From Lumbricus rubellus (Eukaryota > Annelida > Clitellata > Crassiclitellata > Lumbricidae), in contig OX243814.1 of NCBI GenBank assembly GCA_945859605.1, forward strand, positions 20,808,035 to 20,872,034: a DNA stretch of 64,000 nucleotides, read 5' to 3'. The notes below the pieces were generated by a model. The model did not search any database and had not been told where the DNA came from. It saw only the letters and a list, made by a program, of their open reading frames with translations. Shown here piece by piece: positions 44,237 to 56,200 of this stretch. Positions within the stretch are counted from its first letter, which is position 1; each line of letters begins with the position of its first letter. The position numbers and the translations under genes are program-made.

Positions 44237-47200
44237 TAAGCACTTACTACATATGAGGAGCTTCTCTATACATCAACATCAGTCCAACAGAAAAGATTGA
44301 TAAAATTGCAAGCAGTGTTAAACTTGTGCATGTTGTACATGTTGTGCCTTTGATGCATGGAGTCACATAGCAACCAGTGATATTTTCATTAACGATAAGT
44401 GAAATTAGAACTGAAAATATTGATTTCCGTTAAGTATAACTATAACTGAAATTATTTTAAGAACGAAAACTGAAATAGAACGGAAATTGAGCACACCGAA
44501 CTGAAATTAGAATAAAAACGAAAATTAATTCTCGAACTGAAATTAATGAAAAAATGGAAATTTTAGTTGACAGTTTTTCCGATGCAGCTGTGTTTGTTTA
44601 AAAGACGCACATACTTTCTGACTCTTACAACTTTGTATCTTTTGCCTAGCATGTGCTTTATTACGGTTAGTTTAAAAACAATTTTTCATTTGGACTTTCC
44701 CTTTAAGTTTATAATTTTCAACTTCACGATAAGACTGGAAATCACTTGGCTAAATGACGAAAATAATGTAGGGCCTATTGGACTTTTTAAGTAGGTTTGC
44801 TGCGAGGAAATAGACAAAATAAATGTGCTTAGGCCTATCCATGCAAGGCTTCGTGGGTCTAGCCTACCCTAAAACGGATGACTGTGGAACTACATATTAT
44901 GATAAAATTTTAACATTTTACCTCTGCGCACACAGAATACTAAGAAATATATTAAGAAACGGACCAGGCAAAATCATGGGCGGCTGAAAACTTTCATGCG
45001 ACTTGACCTAATCCGAGTCAGCGACTTCACCACGGAGAAAGCATGAGTGCTCCAGAAAGACGCAAGCAAAAGAACTGAATTGAGAACTGAAATTATTTCG
45101 AAAACTGAATTAGAAGTATAACTGAAATTTTTTGAAGAACTGGAACTGAATTAGAACTGAAATTGAGACCATCCGAACTGAAATAGAAGTAAAACGGAAA
45201 TTATTTCCTGAAGTAAAATATCACTGATAGCAACAGGACGTACAAAGGGAAGTACGTTTCGCATAATATATCAACTACAATACTGGAATAATCACGATTT
45301 TATAGGAATTCATACATGCTTTCATTCTCTCAAATGCTAAGATGTCATTGTCACTGTCACAGAGCATTCTCTCCATATAGCCGAGAGAATGCATTGTAAC
45401 GATGTCTCAGTATTAATACAGAAATAGCTGAGCACTGTCTTTCACATGCATTCTCGATTTAAATCATCAAATCTATATAATCAATTCCTAGCTGGCTTAA
45501 TCTACTGTAGAAAATCTATGCAAGAATGACACATTATAACACAGATCTGGAAAATATAGCATTGATTGTCTGAACTCGATCTGTGCAGCAGGATCACCAA
45601 CAACAGACTTTTCGTGACTCAAAGTAGCTGTTTACCTCAAAACATTTTGGGTCAAATCAGCCAGTAACTGATGCTCTAGATTACCTACCATGGTCATTGT
45701 GGTGTCCAGAAGAATAGACTGGCCCCAGAGGACTTACCAAGTGTGTATGGGCTGATGATGGGATAAGATGCAGCGCCTGCTGTTGGCGCTGTCTTTTCTG
45801 TCAGAACACTGTCTGCCGACAGAGAAGTGACTGAAGGCTCAGTCTTAGCATAAGCTGCAACATATATAATTATATATATATATATATTATATGTATGTTA
45901 TATATATATGTGTGTGTCTATTACCAAATCAAACTGACTCCCACAGTATAATTACAAGTCACAGTATCAATAGATGATTACAAGTTATTACTGGAGTCAA
46001 ATTTAGCTTGTATGGCAGCCATGCAAGGCACTCATCACATCTGACACCAAAACACTATACTTACTGTACATTGCCTGTGGCAGCTGGAAACCATAGGGAT
46101 TCGCTGAAGACCCGTATCCATAGGCAGCAGCAGCAGCGGCGGCATTCATATCGGCTCCCATGCCACCATAGGCAGACGCCTGTTGCTGGACCAATGCTCC
46201 ACTCGGATATGACATCAGGTACTGAGTACCAGCTCCATTTGCCCCGGCAACAAGAACTCCACCGGATCCACCGCCTTGAAGGTAGTAATTGCCAGCACCA
46301 GCACTGTTACCTGGAACCAGATAGTTTTGACCATTGGCTCCTTGAACCATGACAGCACCAGAGCCACCACCACCTTGAAGAACAAGACCTGGATGTTGAC
46401 TGGCTCCACCACCACCTGGGAGATACGCCATGCCTGCATTTGCACTGGCTCCCGGAATATAGTAGGAAGCCCCTCCAGCACCTGCACCACCACCTGGAGT
46501 TAAAACATAATGAAAGCAATCTTGACATGGTATCAACATTTTGCACTGTTCTCTAGCCAGCACTTACAATTACCGCATATATGGAAGAAACCGGCCGACA
46601 TTTCTGTAAAAATCAACATGTTACAAATTGAATCAAATACAGCTGATGATGATCATGATGATAGAGAATTGACCATAAAGAAAGTTGAATTTTTGTATTC
46701 TAAAATAAAAGCAATTTCACTGTGGCGAGAATTTTAACTCCAGATGCACATCCGATGGTGCCAACTAGTTCACATTTTTTAGCCTACCTTATCTCAACCT
46801 TAACACAACATATCGGTCAGCATGGTCACCTACCTAACATGAAGTATTGTGAATTCTGAAGACCTGGCATCATCAGACGAACTCCACCTGAACACAAAAC
46901 ATCATCGTAACATCCTCAGAATCACACTACACATGTCTAATCGCGTCATTGCTCAAATAGCAAAACAGAAAAGCTGCCAACAGATGCTTTGCTAACTATT
47001 GATATAACCACTTACGTCGCTTGACACTAAGTGTCTTCAACTAGACACCATTGCAGTATAAGACAGCAATTATTTCGCCCAACCCACTGTCCACCCACAC
47101 ATTAACTGCTACCACAGATCTATGCCTCTACTTTTATGCCTAATGATTCAAATTCAAATGGACAATGAAATGTGAATCAATTCAAGCGAAATTCAACAAT

Positions 47201-50200
47201 CCGTTCACTTGCATGAAATGTTCATGTATCATGTGCTTCATATAACATTATCAACCACTCTGAAAAGAGCATAACCTAGATGACCAGTCTCATTGATTTA
47301 CTTGCTACCTGTACCAGTCAGCCAGCCAGTCAGTAAGTCAGTATCAGCCAGTCACTATCAGCCAGCCAGAAACCCAAACCCACCTATCCATCCATCCAAT
47401 CTAGAGGTGCTCGATTAAAGGCATGACTGAGATATTTTACAACATCTCTCTCTCTCTTAAACTCCTTAAGATTTTAACATTGTAACATATGCTATACATT
47501 GATCTATAGATCTATTGCAAAAAACACGTATTCTCTCTCTTTCTCCTCTCTCACCCTGCACAGCCTGCTGCATCATCTCAGGAGCCATCGTCCGGTAAGC
47601 ACTAGCCAGATCAGCACCAGGTGGACAAATGAGCGTCTGACCAGCTGTCGGTTGTGCTGGCACTAGACCAACAGTGCCGTCCGGTGCCTGCGCTAGCATC
47701 ATCATTCCAGGTGCATCGGTTACTAGCGCCTGCGCGTCACGTGGCTCAGCACGCTTGCACTCAACCTGACGAACGCAACAAGTCAACATCCAAATCAGTA
47801 AAATGTTATACAGTCTAACTGACAAAGACCTTCATCTGTATTATAATGGCAGCTGTACTGTACTCACTGCCAATTTCATTAAAAAATATCGTCGACCGTA
47901 AATAAATAGTTTAGTTATTCTTCAGTAAAAACAGTTTACAGTGGTGAGAATTCTAACTCCAGACAAATCCCATGACAGCCCTAATCCCAGTTCAAAACTA
48001 TTCTGCAGTTCTGTAGTGTACCCATGGCAGAAATAACTAATGCTACCACTATCACAAAACTGATAGAAAAGTTTACAATTAGATAATTTTTGCCTGTTAT
48101 TAAGTGATGAAACGAAATAAATCTAAATTGAATTATTTCAATCTAGCCCTGCATCAGTCGCATCGACACAAAGTATTAAATGGTAAGATACCAACCTGCT
48201 TTGACCGACATCACCAAACAAGGTAACAGCGTAAGGCTGCCCATAACGCATCAGAAGCTAAAAGAACCCTAGCATGTAACTGAAAGGAAAAGAAAAACTT
48301 AAAAAGGCTTAAGGTGAAAATAATTGGCAAGCCACTTGCGTTCCATAATTAGTTGATGAAAAGCCAAAGCCAAAACTGACCACCAGTGAGTAAACTGGAC
48401 AGTCAAAGCAACATCGTCCATCCAGAGGAGTGGACACAATGAGCGGACATTAAGAGAGTCCGAAACGACAGGAATGGGCAGACTAACTGACATGCCAAAG
48501 TAACATAATGACCAAGAATAATTCTAAACAAAACAGAATATGCAATAATTATCACCGTCCTCATATCCTATGAATGAATAATATACATAGATACAAATGT
48601 ATACATTTAAAAGGATCGATCTAGCACACAGTGGCATGCACCTAACTGCACAGAAGTGAATAGTAACAAGGAAACACGATTGTGTAATTGACTATGCATC
48701 AAATTGTTAGCACAGAACTAGCGGCAGTAGCAGCAGCAGCTAACGAAACAGGTGCCAACTAACTAGAACAGTGTTAGAAGTCAATGACGAGAGCCTGCAA
48801 CTTATTCTGAATTAACAGACGAATGGACATGGATTGTGATAGGAAATGAAGATCTTAAATGTCTATATTATATAAACAAAGAATTCATATAAATATAAAA
48901 AATAGTCCAGTTAAATTATGATGTGGAACAAATCAACCAGAGAAAGAGTTTCATTTACTTCGACTGCAAGTTTACAAAAGTTCAGAGAGGATACGGTAAA
49001 GAAGAAGAAAAATCCAATATGCAAACAAGGAGCAATTAATTATTGAATTCAGGAAAAACGAGATGCACATAGAAAGAAAATGCAAAAATTAACACATCTG
49101 CATAAGGTCTAAGAACATGGCTCCAGGAATGAAAAAGACTGGCTACAGTACTGCAAATTTTGTCTATATAGTCACCAGTATTACCAGAGGGTGTAAGACA
49201 GAACTTGCACATCATCCAACTAGAGAGACATTGGCATCATTTAGCAAGTTCCATATTCCAGGCTGACATTACCAATCGCAATCACCCATAAATATTATAA
49301 TTTAATGATAAAGTCCAAACTCAGAATGGCAAGACAGAGGAAGATTTGAACAATTGCCAAACACAACCTCATAGATCTTATAATTTTGCTTGCATTACAG
49401 ATAAATTTCCAGAAATAGACAAAAGACATATAGATTACACATAGAAAGTTCTAGCAGTTAAGGATAAGGAGCAAAATGCTGTTGGCAGACTTGATGGGCA
49501 GAGCCAGTACAAAAGTCCATGTTGAGATGAGAAAATCTTTCAACAGAGAATGATTTTAATAAAAAGCAGGCAAAATATAAAAAATATAAGCGAACACTGA
49601 ACCTGTTTGCCATTGATCTGCACGTAACGTTCCCGGACAACCCTGTCAACACTCTCTTCGGCGTCAAACGTCAAAAACCCAAAGCCTAGTGAGGGAGTGG
49701 CAGATTAATAGAACGATAAATATATATATACATAAGTGTGCGAGTGAAACAGCTCAGCAAAACTTTACCACTGGTAGTCAGCATATAAGAAACAATTTTT
49801 TCTACATCATTACAAAAGTTTTTTCAATTTAAATTAAATATCCAAAATTGTTAGAAAATTCTTAAGATCTCTTGTTTAAATACATGATAGAGAATTTTAA
49901 AATCAAATTTTGATAGAAAACAACAATATGGAAAGAGCTGACAACTCCAGCAGTCAAGTTTTGCATGTTTTTTTGCTCAATAAAACTTAAGACATTAACT
50001 AGACAGCTGCAAAAGTAAAGACAGCTGTAATTCAAATGCATGAACGTGGAATAAGTCAAATACAGTAAAGATTAGGGATGTTAAACGAAAACCGGAAATC
50101 CGGTTTTCGGTTCTGAATCCGAAAACCGGTTTTCATAATTGACCAACCGGTATTCGTATTTATTTATTTTTTTATAATATCGCAGACTCGCAGTGAAAAT

Positions 50201-53200
50201 TACTAGAAATGCCAGAAATATTGATTTAGCGTAGGCTTGTTTTCCAAATCTCATCCAATATGGCCAGCAGCCTGTCCGATGAACGCATCGATAATTCGAT
50301 ATCTATATTTAGATGAGCGTATATTATAATTTATAATCGTCTTCTGTCTGTTCTCCCATCGGATGCCGAGTTATCAACGAACAACCGGCCCTTAATTGAC
50401 TGCTGATCGAACCCAATAAGGTCTAAGCACATTTAATAGGCCTATGAACTCCGCTTATCTTCGATACGCAACCGCCGTGTGTAATAACCAAACAAGAATT
50501 CCTGCTAAGTCAGTGCTAACTGACATGGTATTACTGGTATATGAAGTATGAACGGTAGAGTGAGTAGACCAACTTCGTGCGTTCTGTTCTCCAACTGGAT
50601 GTCGGCATCAGCGAACCGAGATGCAACCAGCCCTAACCTACCTACGGTTTTATTGTATGAAAATTTAGCTAATCTATGGTTTGTTTATAGGCAGCAAAGA
50701 CTTGGTTGGAAATCGCTTTTTTTTGTTTTGTTTCGGCCGTTGGTGTAAGTACCGTAATATATTTAGATGGCTAAGTGTGAATCGCTTAGTTCCGTTTTGT
50801 TTTGTAAAGACTGAAGACACGAGGTTATAACGAATATCTTTCATTTACAATCTAGTACAAATTATACAATACAATTTAAGTTGTATGATGAAGATTTAAT
50901 AGAAACTTACAGTGCAAATTATGAATCTCTAATAGAGTCTAATTAGAAAATAAAGATATCGTCGTTAGGCCTAATGCTGGATTGCGTGTACAATACATAC
51001 CTTGCGTAAGCTGCGTTACGTAATAATCTACATAGCTTAATTTGAATTATATAACATTTCCGAGAGACAATTAAAAACCGGTAACCGGTTTAAAACCGGT
51101 TTTGAAAAACCGAAAACCGGTTTTAAGAAAAAACCGGTATTAACATCCCTAGTAAAGATGTCTAGTTAAGCAGCAATGAACGTAAATTAAACCAAGCCAT
51201 TCAATGTTATCACAGATCTACAGTCAGGCCTAGATAACAAACCCATATAAGCGTAAAATTAAATTGATTTCCGTTAATTCAGCCCGATCGCCCATTCACA
51301 TACAAGATTTATACCTCACAGAAAATTTTGATTTTTAAAATTTCTTAAGACAATGATTAAAGTACCAAAGACTTAAAGATCAAACAATTCAGTTGCCACA
51401 ATGCTTGATTTTTAGCACTGCTATCTTGCATTTCTTGTCCCATAACTTAAGTCATCTCCTTAAACCCTAAAATCTTTAAACCCAGGTTTGACTGTGTACA
51501 CGAAACAGGGACAAGTACATCGAGCAAATTGACCACAAAATTGTCTAGAAATGCAACGCTAACTATACGTTAATCATGTCTCTACGTATCATTGTATAAA
51601 CTGTATACACATACATATATACAGTCACATACAGCATAGGATAAGACTAGAGATGGCAACAAGTGCCACTGTGCCAGGGTAACGATTATTACATGATTAT
51701 GTGCTAGTGGTTGAGCAACTGCAACATATAAAATGAAGGAAATATGTATCTTAGTGTTACTGAACACAGGTCAGGTCCATTCACAATATTATCCTATGCA
51801 GTGGTGTAGACCCCATCAAATAAATTCACCACAAATAAATGTAATAACCACACGCTAGAGATGATTTTCCTTTTCGTAATAAATACAGAGTCCTTCTACT
51901 GCTCCCACCCTAAATTAATGCTCCAAAGTCTGATGCAGAGGAATTAATTTATCCAAATGATGGAGTGATGGGTACAGTATCAGTCCAGGACCATATTTTT
52001 TTACTGACACCTCTAACAGCGATTAACTAGCAAGCAATTAGCACATAATAGCATGCAACTGTTTCAAACTTTAAATTCAAGTGTAAGTCCATGACCATAT
52101 TTTACGAGTGGTGGGTAGTTGGGTAAAAGCTCAGTATTTTCTGGGTGCAGCAGCATATTAAAAATATGTTGACATACCTAGATAGGACAAAGTTCTTAGG
52201 TTTCACCTAATAGTCTTTTCTCATCTTCTGCTATCTTATCCTTACTTAATCCAGAGCGTACAGCAACCACTTAACAAATCAACCTTACACAACCAAATGC
52301 ATTGCAACCCTATGATTTCAAATCTAGCAATGTTCATTTATGCAGAAAAAGATGCAAATGGTTGTCTAGGGAAATGAGTACTACACTCTTTATAGACCCA
52401 ACATAACTTTGATGAACAAACAAGAAAATGTCCGACTCAGGTGGCAACAAAGCTAACAAAAACTCATGCAGATACGCACATATGATCCCCAACACCACTG
52501 ACGATAAAGATTCACAAGATGACCTCCACACAAAGATACAAAATGACCGACGACAACAAAACAATCAGAAGGACTGACAACCAATTTAACAAAACCTCGT
52601 CTCAAACACAAACTTAAATTTAACCCATTTACAGACATATCCTGCAAAATGCACAGAGAACGCAGTACATACGACAACTTAACATACTCAGCCCAATCCT
52701 ATGCTGTATGATATTCTATATATTTTTTATATACATGCAACTTTACACATATGCAGAAATGCATATGCATATATATGCTAACACAAATACCCAACCACAG
52801 TGCATAGATGTAATCGACACATATAATAGATTATATATGCAAACTGTAGAGGATGCAAAATAGATACAAATCGTAAGAGATGTTAACAGATGATTACTAA
52901 CAGTAAGCCTTGTATAAATAGAAGATAAAAGATCAACAACACTATGAAGTCTGTATTCAATTGGCGAGAACATTCCACAAAGCATGCAACCGCTGATTAT
53001 TGAAACCATTACTTGAGGTTAATCAATTGCTGCCACATGAACTTATTCTACAGAATTTTTAATACAGAATGCATGCACACTTTAGTGCAGACACCTGTGT
53101 GTTCATGAAATAGGACATGATGACGTTGGAGATGCATACAAATGGGCAATGCATAAATGTAGGACACGATTCACAGTAGCGTAAAGTAACAGAGCGGCTA

Positions 53201-56200
53201 GAGAACAAAATGACAGCAGAGCAATCGCAACAGAAAGAAATATTCAAGAACACATCGAATCTTTGCAGAAACCTGAAAACAACCAAGCAAGAAACCGAGG
53301 CTCAAAACAATGCTTTACCAAGCTATACAGTTCACCATCACATATAGTATAAACATTTCTTTCATATGATGCCATGAACTTAATTTGAAGAGAATGAAAA
53401 TAGAAATTGTAAAAAATAACACCTTTAATTACAATGTTATTGAAATCATATGAAAGAAAACTTTCAAATTTGAAATTTGTAATATTTAAAATTAACATTC
53501 AAAAGTTGCAAATCATTTGCTAAATCATTGTCTTGAACCAAGGAAAATGCAGCAATCGTAAAGAACACTTGAATTCAGTTAAAACAATTCTGCTAAAAAA
53601 GATAATGGTTTCTAATTGAATATAATTTTTCCAAAAGTTTTAAAGCTACTGAGTTTAATTTTCAATCTGAAATGTCATTTTCAACTGAATTCAGTGTTTT
53701 CGCATTGCCATCAGTTCACTTTAAAAACACAAAAGCAACAAGGCAGGTATGCAATCCTGAACCTAAAAGGAAAAAACTTCAATCCAAATTCTCCATTTCC
53801 AAACTGCTAATAAATGAAAAATTAAGTCACTCTATCTAACAGAAGAAATCTCTGCTCTAGTCTGATAAAGATTCTGTGACAGACACAATGTACACCTATA
53901 TCGCATTACCACGAGCACAATACTTAAATTAAACATCTAAACATCTAGCTAGGCAAAACTAATAAAGACTATAAATTTCAATAACTTTTGAAAACACGTC
54001 AGGCCTGCCACTTAACCCAAATCTATTGTTTGTTATACTTGAGCAATTGCATCAAACTATGGATCTAACTATTTGTCAATCCTTTACAACTTAAATTTTA
54101 ATTTATTAATGTAACTAGTGCTTATTATGGCAGCAACCAGAGACTTAAAACATCTTTCATCCAATATAATTAGATCCCAAATTTTCAGCAATAACAACTT
54201 ACAACAAATATTTGCCAGACTACAGCAATCCTGTAACAATCCAAATTTGTTACAGTCGATTTGTCTCGGTACAAACTTAATATTTAGGAAAAGAAATGTC
54301 ACTAAATGAATTAAAGCATTTAAAATTACTTGGCAAAATGTAAAATTACAACATATCTTATAGACATTAAATTCAGACATGCTTGTGAGAATTAAAGTTG
54401 TGTATGAAAATTAAAACTCAATTAATTTTAATCAGGCACTTATACAAAACATCAATGTCTGAATTAAATGTCAAGTAATTATCACGACCACAAGCGCATA
54501 CAAAACTGGAGTGTCCTAAAAAGTGAGATGATAATTATTAAAGCTGATTCCAATCACATGAGAAACCTTTCCTAAAATGGTGGAAAACAGAAACGAGGAG
54601 CTGAGGGCAGATGAGCACAAAATGAAATCGAAGCTGATTCAAGCACACAAAGTGTTAATCATCATCACCAGCAATGATTCAGTGTGACATTCAGCTCAAC
54701 ACCTTGAAAATATGAAACAACTTGGAATAAACATGCACAATATATCTACAAAGAGCCAAAGTCAAGAAACTAAATAACAAGACATTCATTGGCCAACCCT
54801 TCCTCTGTTATCTTACTATGCATGGAGTTGATTCTGAATTTTTATGGCTACATGAGAACTTGCAACATCATACTTCTTTCAATTGAATTAATATTCACAA
54901 GCATAAATATGACTAGGCACACAAATCTAGAACTTTATAAATTGCCAATAAACTGTCAAATCCCAATTCAACACAATGAGCATGTGATTATGATCATAGC
55001 AATTTGTCTTTAACGACCCCTCTCCGATTTCTTCATCAATGTTTTGTCAATAGAATTTTAAACTAATATTTTCTTAACAGCTTTTAGTTTGAAAATCAAA
55101 GCCAACTTTAAACAGTGGACATTGAACAAACTGCAATAAGCAGAAAATATAACGCTGTGGGTATAGAAGCAGTATGATCAAAAAGCAGAAATTTAAAATG
55201 AATCTTTTTCTGAATCTATTAGATAAAATTCAGCTGTGATAAGCAAATGCCAAAAGGGCAGTTCACAAACAATGGCCTTCCATATGGGAAAACAGTACAT
55301 ATACATAAAATGTTGTATTATCACCAAGATAATTTTGTGTACTTCATAGTACATATAGCATGTACCAAAATAATTGACAGACTGCAAACTGAAAGAGCTT
55401 TTCGCAATGCATGAAACAACACCCATTTTCTTGATGCTTGCTTCATGTAAATAATTTTGGCTTAAGCGTGTAAAATAATTAAATTAAGAAGCTAAAAATC
55501 CAAGTGATCAACTATAATCCAGCAAATGTTACCTCATGGCAACAGCCTAGATAGACTCTGGCATGCATAGAATTATTCCAAACTTAACATCTGATCGTAA
55601 GTTTCTTGTCAACTGTCATATATATTGTGACAGTTTCCTGGGTAAATCATCAAATATGTGGAAGGTCCATAACATAGTAAGACAACGCACAGCAGAGCTT
55701 GGCACATCAATCACAAACACAGCAGATGTTATGTCACTTAAAAAATGACACACCACAAAACCGACAAACTTGAATGATTATTGCTATCAACATTATCCCA
55801 ATCGAAAAAGCAACAACCTGGCGCCTGCCAAAACGTTAGCTGCAGGAAACCAATGCCTAAGAAAACAAGAACAACCGAAGAAAGGATAACAGATGATCAA
55901 GCACTCTCAGAGACTGGCACTTACCTCGTGGCCTCTGCTTCTGCTGATCATAGACTATTACAACATCATTCACCTGGTAAACATTCCAATAACAAGTGTC
56001 ATTTTACCCAATGATTACAATCGCTACACATATTTTCAGTGTCCTCAATAAGGATAATATTATGCAATCTACACGTATACTCGTTTTCCGTGCACCAATG
56101 TGTGCTGCTCTAACGGAATAAAAATTTGCAGTGAATAGTTTAACTAACAACAGTCCTCAGCTGTTAATAATACTTATTTAAATAAAGAACAAATTAAATG

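Noticed and set aside
46215..46546. Tryptophan/cysteine- or valine-rich frames across DAZAP1 exon 10
   Set aside because: Alternative-frame readings of the glycine-rich exon; the YYIPG/GGGG frame joins in phase to both neighbours.
50548..50748. 66-codon open frame in hAT element 2
   Set aside because: Short, no hAT transposase motif; the element appears non-autonomous.
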